From positions 1 to 42,588 of the forward strand of contig MESQ01000065.1 in the NCBI GenBank assembly GCA_001771065.1: a stretch of 42,588 nucleotides of DNA. The letters run 5' to 3'. The notes under the pieces were generated by a model that saw only the letters and a list, made by a program, of their open reading frames with translations, did not search any database and was not told where the DNA came from. Both the position numbers and the translations under genes were made by a program. The stretch is from Burkholderiales bacterium RIFOXYD12_FULL_59_19 (lineage in GTDB: Bacteria; Pseudomonadota; Gammaproteobacteria; Burkholderiales; Burkholderiaceae_C). Positions 17,108 through 27,972 of the stretch are shown here, piece by piece. Each line of letters starts with the position of its first letter. Position 1 is the first letter of the stretch.

Positions 17108-18022
17108 ATGGCCACTAGTCTTTTGATGTTGCTCGACGACATCGCCAGCGTGCTCGACGACGTGGCCCTGCTGACCAAGGTGGCGGCCAAAAAGACCGCC
17201 GGGGTGCTGGGTGACGATCTGGCATTAAATGCCCAGCAAGTGTCCGGTGTCCGGGCCGAGCGCGAACTGCCGGTGGTGTGGGCGGTGTGCAAGGGCTCGT
17301 TTATCAACAAGGCCATTCTGGTGCCCGGCGCCTTGTTGCTCAGCGCCATTGCGCCTTGGTCGATCACACCCTTATTGATGGCGGGCGGCCTGTTTCTGTG
17401 TTTTGAAGGCTTCGAGAAGGTGGCGCACAAGCTGTTGCACAAGCCGGACGAAGAGGCAGCCAAGCATGAGCAACTGGTCAACGCCCTGCTTGACCCAACA
17501 GTTGACTTGGTGGCGGTGGAAAAGGACAAGATCAGGGGTGCCGTGCGTACTGACTTTATTTTGTCCACTGAGATCATCGTCATCACCCTGGGCACGGTGG
17601 CGGCCAGCCCGTTTTTGACGAAGTTCACCGTGCTGGCCGGGGTGGCTGTGTTGATGACGGTGGGCGTGTATGGCCTGGTGGCCGGCATTGTCAAGATCGA
17701 CGACCTGGGCCTGTACCTGAGCCAGCGTACCAGCAGCGTGGCGCAGGCCTTGCAACAAAAGCTGGGTCGCGGCCTGTTGCTGGCCGCGCCGCTGCTGATG
17801 AAAAGCCTGACCGTGCTGGGCACGCTGGCCATGTTTCTGGTGGGCGGCGGCATTCTGGCGCATGGCTGGCATGACGTGGGGCAGGGCATCGAGCAACTCA
17901 GTGCCGCAGCGGGCAGTACGCTGCAACCGGTGCTGGGCGCGCTACTCAACATGGCGCTGGGTCTGCTGGCCGGCGGCGCGGCGCTGCTGGTTGTGACGCT
18001 GGGGCAGCGCTTGCGAAGGTAA
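17108..18022 (+). CDS. DUF808 (YedI-like) inner-membrane protein
   Basis: The 304-residue protein starts MATSLLMLLDDIASVLDDVA and contains the conserved KKTAGVLGDDLALNAQQVSG segment of the DUF808 family. Several hydrophobic segments follow (about residues 70-100, 160-205, 225-250, 270-295), including GFEKVAHKLLH and DFILSTEIIVITLG. Family members such as E. coli YedI are inner-membrane proteins of unknown function. The length is normal. It ends 193 bases before the DUF1840 gene that starts the ATPase operon. Confidence 0.88.
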   Translation: MATSLLMLLDDIASVLDDVALLTKVAAKKTAGVLGDDLALNAQQVSGVRAERELPVVWAVCKGSFINKAILVPGALLLSAIAPWSITPLLMAGGLFLCFEGFEKVAHKLLHKPDEEAAKHEQLVNALLDPTVDLVAVEKDKIRGAVRTDFILSTEIIVITLGTVAASPFLTKFTVLAGVAVLMTVGVYGLVAGIVKIDDLGLYLSQRTSSVAQALQQKLGRGLLLAAPLLMKSLTVLGTLAMFLVGGGILAHGWHDVGQGIEQLSAAAGSTLQPVLGALLNMALGLLAGGAALLVVTLGQRLRR

Positions 18023-18215
18023 CTCTCAACTGTCAAGGTCGGCTGCAGCGCCTGTGTGGTGAACCGCACAGACGAACACGCGTGGCATGGCTACTGTCTT
18101 GTTTGGCGTTTTGTCTGACTGTGTTGATTTTTGTCATACGCGGCCCAGTTAACTTGGACTAGCCTGTACGACATTGGCCAGTTCTTTGTACACGTACTCA
18201 CTACCGGAGCCCATC

Positions 18216-20295
<2,080 letters not shown>

Positions 20296-20303
<8 letters not shown>

Positions 20304-20631
20304 CGAGTCCGGAAAAACTTTGAAAAAGGATGCGGGCCTGGCCGAGCAGGTCGGCGCCAAGGCTGCGCGCAAGCTCAAGGCACAGCGCAACGCCACCCCG
20401 GGTGTGTGGTCTGGCCTGGGGCTGATGGGTGTCGTCGGTTGGTCGGTCGTGGTGCCAACCCTGCTGGGCGCTGCGCTCGGCCTCTGGCTTGACCGCCGCT
20501 ACCCCGGGGGGCGCACCTGGACGTTGGCGCTGTTGATGGCCGGGCTGACGCTGGGCTGCCTGAATGCATGGCACTGGGTGAGTAAGGAAGAACAGGCCAT
20601 GCGGGAGGAACAGGGGAATGATGATGGATGA
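20296..20631 (+). CDS. atpQ: N-type ATPase accessory protein AtpQ (AtpZ/AtpI-like)
   Basis: The 111-residue protein has a charged N-terminus of about 45 residues, then two membrane helices (about residues 46-66 and 74-93) with LLGAALGLWLDRRYPGGRTW between them, the motif of AtpI/AtpZ-type proteins. In N-ATPase operons AtpQ is thought to help membrane-sector assembly or cation handling. It overlaps both atpC (8 bases) and atpR (14 bases). Confidence 0.88.
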
Positions 20632-20938
20632 CACACTGGCCCTGGTGCTGGCATGGCTCGCGGGTGGAGCGCTTGGCGCGTTTTTTTTCGGCGGCCTGTG
20701 GTGGACGGTTCGCAAGAGCCTGACCTCTGCCAGGCCCGCGCTTTGGATGTTTGGCAGCCTGCTGCTGCGGATGGGCGTGACGATGACCGGTTTTTACTTT
20801 GTCACGGGCGGCGACTGGCAGCGCTTGCTCAGCTGCCTGGTCGGTTTTGTCATGGCGCGCCAGCTCGTGACGCGACTGACCCGCTTGCCTGAAGAAGACC
20901 AGACGCGCCAGTCACAGGAGGCCCGCCATGCGTCTTAG
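20618..20938 (+). CDS. atpR: N-type ATPase accessory membrane protein AtpR
   Basis: The 106-residue protein has three hydrophobic segments: about residues 5-28 (LAWLAGGALGAFFFGGLWW), 43-62 (WMFGSLLLRMGVTMTGFYFV) and 68-84. The tail is charged. The intramembrane arginine in LLLRMG is characteristic; it has been suggested to contact the carboxylates of the c subunit during assembly. The start is one of three consecutive ATGs (20618, 20621, 20624) after a GAGGAACAGGGG ribosome site. It overlaps atpB by 11 bases. Confidence 0.87.
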   Translation: MMMDDTLALVLAWLAGGALGAFFFGGLWWTVRKSLTSARPALWMFGSLLLRMGVTMTGFYFVTGGDWQRLLSCLVGFVMARQLVTRLTRLPEEDQTRQSQEARHAS

Positions 20939-21611
20939 CCCCGATGAAATCATCTTCTGGCAATACGGATTTTTCAAGCTCAACGCCACCATTGTGACCA
21001 CTTGGGCACTGATGCTTGTGCTGGTTGGTGGCGCCAAACTCATCACGCGCAAACTCTCCACCGACCATACGCGCTCGCGCTGGCAGAATTTGCTGGAGAT
21101 TGTGGTGACCGGCATCGTGCAGCAAATTGCAGATGTCGGCTTGCGCCATCCACGCCAATACATCGGCTTTCTGGGCACACTGTTTCTGTTTGTCGCCATG
21201 GCCAGCCTGTGCACCGTCATTCCGGGTTATGAGCCACCGACTGGTTCGCTGTCCACCACGGCCGCGCTGGCCCTTTGCGTGATGGTGGCCGTGCCCCTGT
21301 TCGGCATCGAGGATCAGGGCCTGGGCGGTTACCTCAAGTCCTACCTGGAGCCGACCGCCATCATGCTGCCGTTCAACATCATCAGCGAGATCTCACGCAC
21401 GCTGGCGCTGGCTGTGCGCCTGTTTGGCAACATGATGAGTGGGGCCATGATCATCGGCATTCTCCTGAGCATCACACCCTTCATCTTTCCCATTGTTATG
21501 ACGGTGCTGGGGTTGCTCACGGGCATGGTGCAGGCCTATATTTTCAGCATCTTGGCGGCGGTTTACATCGCCGCTGCCACCCATGTGCGCAAGCCAAAGG
21601 CTGGCACCTGA
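20928..21611 (+). CDS. atpB: N-type ATPase a subunit
   Basis: This 227-residue polytopic membrane protein forms the ion half-channels. The essential stator arginine is Arg164 in LALAVRLFGNMMSG. The preceding SYLEPTAIMLPFNIISEISR and following MVQAYIFSILAAVYIAAA segments are typical. It is shorter than E. coli subunit a (271), as usual for N-ATPases. It begins inside atpR and is followed after 34 bases by atpE. Confidence 0.94.
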   Translation: MRLSPDEIIFWQYGFFKLNATIVTTWALMLVLVGGAKLITRKLSTDHTRSRWQNLLEIVVTGIVQQIADVGLRHPRQYIGFLGTLFLFVAMASLCTVIPGYEPPTGSLSTTAALALCVMVAVPLFGIEDQGLGGYLKSYLEPTAIMLPFNIISEISRTLALAVRLFGNMMSGAMIIGILLSITPFIFPIVMTVLGLLTGMVQAYIFSILAAVYIAAATHVRKPKAGT

Positions 21612-21645
21612 CATTGAACAATAACTTTAGTAGGAAGGACTCGTT

Positions 21646-21927
21646 ATGGACAGCATGACAATCATCGCGGTGGCCTCCATCGTCATCGCCGGCTTGACCA
21701 CAGGTTTTGGCTGCATGGGGCCTGCATTTGCCGAAGGGCGGGCCGTTGCAACGGCGCTCACGGCGCTGGCGCAGCAGCCCGACGCATCAGCCACCATCAC
21801 CCGGACCCTGTTTGTTGGTCTGGCAATGATCGAATCCACAGCCATTTACTGCTTCGTGGTGTCGATGATTCTGATTTTTGCCAACCCGTTCTGGAACCAT
21901 GCCATTGCCCTGGCTGCCGGAAAGTAA
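21646..21927 (+). CDS. atpE: N-type ATPase c subunit with two membrane carboxylates
   Basis: The 93-residue proteolipid has two membrane helices. Helix 1 contains GPAFAEG with Pro26 and Glu30; helix 2 contains AMIESTAIY with Glu63, Ser64, Thr65 and Tyr68. The loop reads ALAQQPD. Set against the Na+-binding c subunit of Ilyobacter, Glu30 stands at Gln32 and Glu63 at Glu65, with Ser66, Thr67 and Tyr70 kept. This double-carboxylate site is the hallmark of N-ATPases. They were predicted to pump Na+, but I recall that the Burkholderia pseudomallei ring was found to be proton-specific. A GTAGGAAGGA ribosome site precedes the ATG, suiting the high expression a ring subunit needs. Confidence 0.95.
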   Translation: MDSMTIIAVASIVIAGLTTGFGCMGPAFAEGRAVATALTALAQQPDASATITRTLFVGLAMIESTAIYCFVVSMILIFANPFWNHAIALAAGK

Positions 21928-21930
21928 GCC

Positions 21931-22731
21931 ATGCTGTTCGATTGGTTCACCGTCGGCGCACAGACGCTCAACTTTCTCGTCCTGGTGTGGCTGATGAAGC
22001 GCTTTCTTTACAAGCCTATCCTCGACGCCGTTGACGCGCGCGAGAAGCGCATTGCCCTGGCCTTGGCCGAAGCTGCCTTGAAACAAATGGCAGCGCAAAA
22101 GGAGCGCGACGAGTTCCATCAAAAGAATGAGGATTTTGACCGGCAGCGCAATGAATTGCTGGGACAGGCCAAAGACGAGGCCAGCGCTGAGCGCCAACGC
22201 CTGCAGGGCGAGGCGCGACAAGTGGCCGACACCTTGCGCGCCAAGAAACAAGACGCGTTGACCAGCGAGTTGCAAACCCTGCATGAGGACATCGCCCGTC
22301 GCAGCCGCGAAGAGGTCTTGGCCATTGCGCAGAAGGTACTCACCGATCTGGCCGGAACATCACTTGAGGAACGCATGTGCGCAGTGTTCACGCAGCGCTT
22401 GCGAGAACTTGACGATGCGGCCAAGGCAGGCCTTGCCGAGGTGCTGGCAACAGCGTCCAACCCTGTGCGCGTGTGCAGCGCCTTCGTGTTGTCGGCGGCG
22501 CAGCGGGCCGCGATACAAAGCGCGCTCAATGAAAGCTTCGCGGGCGACATCCGGATTCAGTTCGACACCACGCCTGACTTGATCAGCGGCATCGAACTCA
22601 CGGCCAACGGTTGGAAGTTGGCCTGGAACATTGCAGACTTTTTGGCGTCACTGGAGCAGCGCATTGACGGCCTCCTCAAGAAACAGTCCGACGGCCAAGT
22701 CCACGCTGACGCGTCAGAGACGGCCTCATGA
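21931..22731 (+). CDS. atpF: N-type ATPase b subunit with delta-like C-terminal domain
   Basis: The 266-residue protein is much longer than a normal b subunit (about 156). Residues 1-30 form the membrane anchor ([20 protein letters not shown]), and about 31-150 a charged coiled coil. From about residue 165 a delta-like part follows: [20 protein letters not shown], then [19 protein letters not shown] near the end. The operon has no separate delta gene, so this fused end probably supplies the peripheral-stalk contact to the catalytic head. It overlaps atpA by four bases. Confidence 0.92.
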   Translation: MLFDWFTVGAQTLNFLVLVWLMKRFLYKPILDAVDAREKRIALALAEAALKQMAAQKERDEFHQKNEDFDRQRNELLGQAKDEASAERQRLQGEARQVADTLRAKKQDALTSELQTLHEDIARRSREEVLAIAQKVLTDLAGTSLEERMCAVFTQRLRELDDAAKAGLAEVLATASNPVRVCSAFVLSAAQRAAIQSALNESFAGDIRIQFDTTPDLISGIELTANGWKLAWNIADFLASLEQRIDGLLKKQSDGQVHADASETAS

Positions 22732-24323
22732 GCGCGCCATCGGACAGCTTGGCAAGTGTCCTGGACAGCAGCTTTGCAGGCTTAGGCCAGGGGCGCGAAA
22801 CCTACCAGGCGCGCTTGAGTCCGCAGGAGGTGGGCACGGTCGCCAGCGTTTCCACCGGCATCGCCATGGTGTCCGGGTTGCCGGGTGTGGGTTTTGATGG
22901 GCTGGTGAAGTTTCCCGGCAACGTGTTCGGCATCGCTTTCAATGTCGACGAGCACGAGATTGGTGTTGTGCTGTTGGGCGACTATTCGCGTCTGCAGGCC
23001 GGTGACAGGGTTGAGCGCACCGGTCGGGTGATGGACGTTGTTGTTGGGGAAGGCTTGTTGGGTCGGGTGATTGACCCGCTGGGTCGTCCACTTGACGGCC
23101 AGGGGCCTGTGCTCGCCCGCGCCCGCTTGCCAATTGAGCGCCCCGCCGCGCCCATCATGGACCGCGCGCCGGTGACGGTGCCGCTGCAAACCGGCCTGAA
23201 GGTCGTCGATGCCTTGATTCCGATCGGGCGCGGCCAGCGCGAGCTGATTCTGGGTGACCGGCAGACCGGCAAGACGGCCATTGCAATTGACACCATCCTC
23301 AACCAGCGCGGCCAGGATGTGGTATGTGTCTATTGCGCGATCGGCCAGCGTGCATCCGCTGTGGCCAAGGCGGTCGCCGTATTGAAGGACAAGGGCGCGA
23401 TGGCTTACACGGTGGTGGTCGTCACCGAGGGCAATGACCCGCCTGGACTGGCCTACATTGCGCCCTATGCCGCAACCAGCATTGCCGAGCATTTCATGGA
23501 AGCAGGCCGCGATGTGCTGATTGTCTACGACGACCTGACGCAACACGCCCGCGCCTATCGCGAGCTGTCGCTGTTGCTGCGTCGCCCGCCCGGACGCGAG
23601 GCCTTTCCGGGCGACATTTTCTACATTCACTCGCGCCTGCTGGAACGTGCGACCCATTTGCGCGCGGCGCGCGGTGGCGGCTCACTCACGGCGCTGCCGA
23701 TCATCGAGACCGAAGCGCAGAACATCTCTGCCTACATTCCCACCAATTTGATCTCCATTACCGATGGGCAGATCTACCTTTCGCCCGCGTTGTTCGAGCT
23801 TGGTGTGCTGCCTGCCGTTGATGTTGGCAAGTCAGTTTCGCGCGTGGGCGGCAAGGCCCAGCGCGCCTCCTACCGCGCGGTGGCCGGCGACCTCAAGCTC
23901 GCCTATGCGCAGTTTGAGGAGCTGGAAACCTTTGCCCGCTTTGGCGCCAGGCTGGACGAGGACAGCACCAAAATCATCGCTCACGGACGGCGCATTCGAG
24001 CCTGCCTCAAGCAGCCGCAGTCTGCGCCGGTACCAGTTGCCGCGCAAATTGCGGTGCTCATGGCCTTGACCGAAAAACTCTTTGACAGCGTGCCGCTTGA
24101 CCATATGCCGCAGGCCGAGCAGGCGGTGCGCGAGGCCGCCGCCCAGTTACCCGAAGCGTTGCAGGCGCGTTTCGATACCGCCGCCAAATTGAGTGATGCC
24201 GACCGGGATACGATTGTGCAGATCGCCCGCACAGCGCTTGCCAGTTTTCAGCCCGAGGCAGTGCCCCAGGCGCAAGCCGCTGTGGCAGCCCAGGCCAGCG
24301 TGGCCGACAAGGCATTGTCATGA
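22728..24323 (+). CDS. atpA: N-type ATPase alpha subunit
   Basis: The 531-residue non-catalytic nucleotide-binding subunit has its Walker A motif GDRQTGKT at residues 176-183, [20 protein letters not shown], the alpha signature around [17 protein letters not shown], and the C-terminal domain. There is an Ala/Gln-rich tail ([18 protein letters not shown]) beyond the usual end. It starts at the atpF stop (ATGA) and ends in ATGA with atpG. Confidence 0.95.
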   Translation: MSAPSDSLASVLDSSFAGLGQGRETYQARLSPQEVGTVASVSTGIAMVSGLPGVGFDGLVKFPGNVFGIAFNVDEHEIGVVLLGDYSRLQAGDRVERTGRVMDVVVGEGLLGRVIDPLGRPLDGQGPVLARARLPIERPAAPIMDRAPVTVPLQTGLKVVDALIPIGRGQRELILGDRQTGKTAIAIDTILNQRGQDVVCVYCAIGQRASAVAKAVAVLKDKGAMAYTVVVVTEGNDPPGLAYIAPYAATSIAEHFMEAGRDVLIVYDDLTQHARAYRELSLLLRRPPGREAFPGDIFYIHSRLLERATHLRAARGGGSLTALPIIETEAQNISAYIPTNLISITDGQIYLSPALFELGVLPAVDVGKSVSRVGGKAQRASYRAVAGDLKLAYAQFEELETFARFGARLDEDSTKIIAHGRRIRACLKQPQSAPVPVAAQIAVLMALTEKLFDSVPLDHMPQAEQAVREAAAQLPEALQARFDTAAKLSDADRDTIVQIARTALASFQPEAVPQAQAAVAAQASVADKALS

Positions 24324-25243
24324 GCCAGACTATCGCCAGCCTGAGCCGCAAGATCGGCACGGCTGGCGACCTTCAATCCGTGGTGCGCACGATGAAGGCG
24401 GTGGCCGCCTCCAGCATCGGTCAATTCGAAAGCGCCGTACTCGCCCTGGACGACTACCACCGGGCGGTGCAACTTGGGCTGGTCGCGTGCTTGCGCGAGA
24501 TGGCCTCGCCGCTTGTCCCGGCGCCGGCGCCGCGCAGGGAAAACGGGCCAATAGCCGCCGTGGTGTTTGGTTCCGACTTGGGCCTGGTCGGCCAGTTCAA
24601 CGACGTGATGGCCAGCTTTGTGGTCACAACGCTGGCAGATTTACCAGCACAAAAGACCGTCTGGACCGTCGGCGAACGCATCCGCTCAAGGCTGAGGCAG
24701 ACCGATCTGGGCTTGGACAAGAGCTTCATGCTACCGGGCTCAATTGGCGCCATCACTGCGCTGGTCGGGCAGATACTGGTCGCGCTTGAAACGCTGCGTG
24801 AACAAGGTGCGATCAATCAGGTTTATGTATTTCACAACAGCCCCCACGCCGGGGCGATTTACCGCCCCGTTTGCCAACGCTTGTTGCCACTGGACCAGGT
24901 CTGGCGGCGTCAATTGACGGCCATGGCCTGGCCCACCCAAAATTTGCCAGAGGTCATGGGTGGTGGTGCAGCAAGCTTGCGGGCCTTCGTGCGGGAATAC
25001 CTGTTTGTCTCGCTGTTCAGGGCTTGCGCCGAATCCCTGGCCAGCGAAAACGCCAGTCGGTTGGCCGCCATGCAGCGCGCTGAAAAAAATATCGATGAGC
25101 TGTTGGAAACCCTGAGGCGCTCGTTTCACCGCCTGCGCCAAAGTGGCATTGACGAGGAATTGTTCGATCTGGTGTCGGGTTTTGAAGTTCAGCCGCGCGG
25201 GCGGAACATCTTGAACAACTGCTCTGGTCCCACCGAGAAATAA
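24320..25243 (+). CDS. atpG: N-type ATPase gamma subunit
   Basis: The 307-residue central-stalk subunit begins with the typical [20 protein letters not shown] and ends with a helix containing [18 protein letters not shown]. The final 20 residues ([18 protein letters not shown] at the end) go beyond the family's usual end. They are encoded by bases that overlap the 3' end of the convergent flavin reductase gene by 55 bases. It is the last gene of the operon; no hairpin terminator was seen. Confidence 0.92.
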   Translation: MSQTIASLSRKIGTAGDLQSVVRTMKAVAASSIGQFESAVLALDDYHRAVQLGLVACLREMASPLVPAPAPRRENGPIAAVVFGSDLGLVGQFNDVMASFVVTTLADLPAQKTVWTVGERIRSRLRQTDLGLDKSFMLPGSIGAITALVGQILVALETLREQGAINQVYVFHNSPHAGAIYRPVCQRLLPLDQVWRRQLTAMAWPTQNLPEVMGGGAASLRAFVREYLFVSLFRACAESLASENASRLAAMQRAEKNIDELLETLRRSFHRLRQSGIDEELFDLVSGFEVQPRGRNILNNCSGPTEK

Positions 25244-25812
25244 TCCGCCGGGCCACCACCGCGCAGCACATGGTCGGCCCGCGCGGTGTCATAAACACCG
25301 TTGACCAGCAGGCGCTGCGCAATGTGCACCGCCACCACCTCACCCAGCACCAGCCAGGTGGGCAATTTTTGGCCGCTCACATCCTGCAGCTGCAGCAGTT
25401 GCGTCAGGCGGCATTCAAAAGACACCGGGCTTTCGGCAATACGCGGTGGTGCCACCAGACGTGAGGCCAGTGGCGTCAGGCCGGCCAGCTCAAATTCACT
25501 GACCTCGGGCGCCACGGCGGCACAGGTCTGGTTCATGGCCTCGGCCAGCGGCCGCGTCACCAGGTTCCAGACGAATTCGCCGGTTGCTTCGATGTTGCGC
25601 ACCGAATCCTTGTAACCAATGCTGGCAAAACCGACAATGGGCGGCGTGTAGTTGAAGGCGTTGAAAAAGCTGTAGGGCGCAACGTTGAGCAGGCCCTCGG
25701 CGCTGCGCGTGGAGATCCAGCCAATCGGGCGCGGCCCGACGATGGCGTTGAACGGGTCATGGGGCAAGCCATGGCCCAGGCGCGGTTCGTAAAAGTGGCT
25801 GGCCTCAGGCAT
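25189..25812 (-). CDS. Flavin reductase-like FMN-binding protein
   Basis: The 207-residue protein fits the flavin reductase family (FMN-binding split barrel): DPFNAIVGPRPIGWISTRSA near residues 19-38, LNVAPYSFFNAFNYTPPIVG, and KDSVRNIEATGEFVWNLV, followed by a barrel domain with PVSFECRLTQLLQL and VVAVHIA. Such proteins bind FMN and reduce flavin or chlorinated/aromatic substrates for partner oxygenases; the partner is not evident. It ends inside atpG and starts 23 bases after the rhodanese stop, so it is probably in one leftward unit with the rhodanese and GntR genes. Confidence 0.88.
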   Translation of the reverse strand: MPEASHFYEPRLGHGLPHDPFNAIVGPRPIGWISTRSAEGLLNVAPYSFFNAFNYTPPIVGFASIGYKDSVRNIEATGEFVWNLVTRPLAEAMNQTCAAVAPEVSEFELAGLTPLASRLVAPPRIAESPVSFECRLTQLLQLQDVSGQKLPTWLVLGEVVAVHIAQRLLVNGVYDTARADHVLRGGGPADYFSVGPEQLFKMFRPRG

Positions 25813-25835
25813 GGCGGTGTCCGGGTTGAATGGGC

Positions 25836-27104
25836 TCAGAGCACCTTGAAGCCGTGCGTGCCGTCGCGCGCCAGTTGCGCCACCAGGCCATATTCCCAGT
25901 CCAGATAGCCTTGCATGGCCTCATGCGGGTTGTCGGTGCCTTCGTAGGGGCGGCGATAACGGTGCGGGGACGGTGGGACCGGGGGGGGCAGTTGGCCGGT
26001 TTCGCTGCAATCTGTGGCTTGTAGACCGTCAAGCACCCACACCTCCCAGCCCATTTGTGCCAGCCAGGAGGCCGTCATGTTGGCGCGCACACCGTCCAGG
26101 TCGGCCAACACCGCGCGTGCGCCGCGTACCGGCAGGGTGACATCGGTTTCCTGCACCAGCTGGCCGCCGGGTGCGCTGGCAAAGCCGGACAGGTGGCCAG
26201 CGGCATATTCCTCTGGCGTGCGTACATCCAGGCAGTAGCTGGTGCGTGTTGTTTCACTGCGAAAGCGCAGCACATCTGCCAGCTGCGCACGCTTGACACC
26301 GGCACGGTCCGCCACGGCGCGCGCCTGCTGTGCCGCAGCCAGGCGCTGCACCTCGGGCACTGGTGTGGCCCGGCGAGCGGCGCCGTGTTCGAGTGTCTGC
26401 CCGGCCAGGGTCCAGCCGATGGTGCCGTTGCGCAGGGCGGCCACCGGGTTGGGGATACCCGCGTTCACCAGCGACTGCGTGCCGATGATGCTGCGGGTGC
26501 GTCCGGCGCAGTTGACGATGATGCGGGTGCGGGGGTCGGGTGCCAGCGCGCCAACGCGTAACACCAGTTCGGCACCGGGCACGCTGATGCTGGTGGGGAT
26601 GTTCATGGTCTGGTATTCGTCAAAGCGCCGGGCGTCGAGCACAACCACATTGGTCTGTGCGTCGAGCAGGGCCTTGACCTCCTGGGCCGACAGCATGGGG
26701 GTATGGCGCTGCGCGTCAACCAGCTCGCCAAATGCCTTGCTCGGCACATTGACGTCCTTGAACACTTCGCCCCCGGCTTGCTGCCAGCCTTGCAGGCCAC
26801 CGTCCAACAGGTGGACCTGGCTGTAGCCGAGCTGCTGCAGGGTTTGTGCAGCGCGGTGTGCCAGGCCTTCGCCATCGTCGTAGACCACGATCAGCGTGTC
26901 CAGACGCGGGATGCGCCGACGGGCATCCAGCGCAAGACGCGCCAGCGGCAGATTGGCTGCAAACAGAGGGTGTGCCTGTGCAAATGTGTCTTCTTCACGC
27001 ACGTCAAGCAGGGCGATCTCTTGCTGGTTCAGCAGGGCTTGACGCACCGACTGAAAATTTTGCAGCGGGAAAGGGGTGGGGGTGGTGTTTTGCGAGGTCA
27101 TCAT
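25836..27104 (-). CDS. Multidomain rhodanese-like sulfurtransferase
   Basis: The 422-residue protein has three rhodanese-like domains. Domain 1 (about 15-110) has ALLDVREEDTFAQAHP but its active loop reads VVYDDGEGLAHRAA, without cysteine. Domain 2 (about 138-235) is intact: VVVLDARRFDEYQTMNIP and the loop NCAGRTRS with Cys199. Domain 3 (about 270-370) has CLDVRTPEEYAAGHLSGF but its loop reads LADLDGVRANMTA, again with Asp for Cys. The C-terminal DNPHEAMQGYLDWEYGLV segment is typical of these proteins. Only one domain should carry persulfide. It is 34 bases downstream of the GntR gene. Confidence 0.88.
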   Translation of the reverse strand: MMTSQNTTPTPFPLQNFQSVRQALLNQQEIALLDVREEDTFAQAHPLFAANLPLARLALDARRRIPRLDTLIVVYDDGEGLAHRAAQTLQQLGYSQVHLLDGGLQGWQQAGGEVFKDVNVPSKAFGELVDAQRHTPMLSAQEVKALLDAQTNVVVLDARRFDEYQTMNIPTSISVPGAELVLRVGALAPDPRTRIIVNCAGRTRSIIGTQSLVNAGIPNPVAALRNGTIGWTLAGQTLEHGAARRATPVPEVQRLAAAQQARAVADRAGVKRAQLADVLRFRSETTRTSYCLDVRTPEEYAAGHLSGFASAPGGQLVQETDVTLPVRGARAVLADLDGVRANMTASWLAQMGWEVWVLDGLQATDCSETGQLPPPVPPSPHRYRRPYEGTDNPHEAMQGYLDWEYGLVAQLARDGTHGFKVL

Positions 27105-27138
27105 GGCTGGGTTTCAGGCTTGGCTGGGGCGCACTGGG

Positions 27139-27804
27139 TCAGGCCTGCGCTGGCATGGCCAGTTCCGCCAGCGACGCCAGCAGGTCGCCAAAGCGCTCAC
27201 CCTGCACCACCACATGGTCATGCAGCGCGGTGGCAGCGGCACCCGCATCGCCCGCCAGGATGGCGCGCACAATGGTGTCGTGCTCTGTAAACGAGGTGCT
27301 GATGCGGTTGCGCACGCGTAATTGCAGGCGCCGGTAAGGGCGCAAACGCCGTTGTAATTGCTGCGCCTGTTCACCCAGAAAGACGTTGTGGCTGCCAGCG
27401 TAAATGGCCACATGGAAGCGTTCGTTGCAGTAAAAATACTCGTCAGAGTCCTGCGCGTTGCGCGCCGCTTCGCAGGCCTGGTGGGCGGCCTGCAGCGCGC
27501 TGCGCTCGGCATCACTCATGCGCCGGGCGGCCAGGCGTGCGCACATGGCTTCAAGTTCGGCCATCACTTCAAACATTTCCAGCAAGCGTCCTGGGCCGAT
27601 GCTGGTCACCACGGCACCGCGGCGCGGCCGGATCTCGATCAGGCCTTCGGCAGCCAATTGAATCAGCGCCTCACGCACCGGCGTGCGCGACACCCCGTGC
27701 AGCTCGGCCAGCGTGGCCTCGTCAAGCGCACAGCCGGGTGGCAACTCGCCGGTAGCGATTTGCTCTTCAATTTTTTCGCACACTTGATCGGAGATTTTCA
27801 TCAT
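27139..27804 (-). CDS. GntR-family regulator (FCD subgroup), probable regulator of the malonate operon
   Basis: The 221-residue protein has an N-terminal winged helix-turn-helix: LAELHGVSRTPVREALIQLA at about 33-52, then EGLIEIRPRRGAVVT. The C-terminal helical FCD ligand domain contains RFHVAIYAGSHNVFL and EHDTIVRAILAGDAGAAA. It is divergent from the malonate TRAP-mdc operon. GntR regulators of this class control malonate genes in Acinetobacter (MdcY) and Sinorhizobium (GtrA), so malonate or a derivative is the likely effector; that is inference. TAATGCA boxes in the intergenic region are candidate sites. A second ATG follows the first directly. Confidence 0.88.
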   Translation of the reverse strand: MMKISDQVCEKIEEQIATGELPPGCALDEATLAELHGVSRTPVREALIQLAAEGLIEIRPRRGAVVTSIGPGRLLEMFEVMAELEAMCARLAARRMSDAERSALQAAHQACEAARNAQDSDEYFYCNERFHVAIYAGSHNVFLGEQAQQLQRRLRPYRRLQLRVRNRISTSFTEHDTIVRAILAGDAGAAATALHDHVVVQGERFGDLLASLAELAMPAQA

Positions 27805-27859
27805 GCAATTCTCTCACTTCTGTTTTTACTGGATTCAAAAAAATTCTTAGGGTATTCAC

Positions 27860-27920
27860 TAATGCAATTAAAAAATACAAAAACTACATTAATGCACACA
27901 TTCAATGCATTAGTTGAATG
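27860..27920. promoter_or_regulatory. GntR operator candidates between the regulator and the malonate operon
   Basis: TAATGCA occurs at 27860-27866 and 27890-27896, exactly 30 bases (about three helical turns) apart, and inverted as TGCATTA at 27906-27912. The last lies inside an inverted repeat CATTCAA...TTGAATG (27899-27920). The 167-base intergenic region is AT-rich. Shared boxes between the divergent genes suggest control of both promoters. Confidence 0.5.
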
Positions 27921-27972
27921 CGTTTGAAGCCAAAAAATTGTTTATTGACATCCAAATCCAGGAGACAACCCC

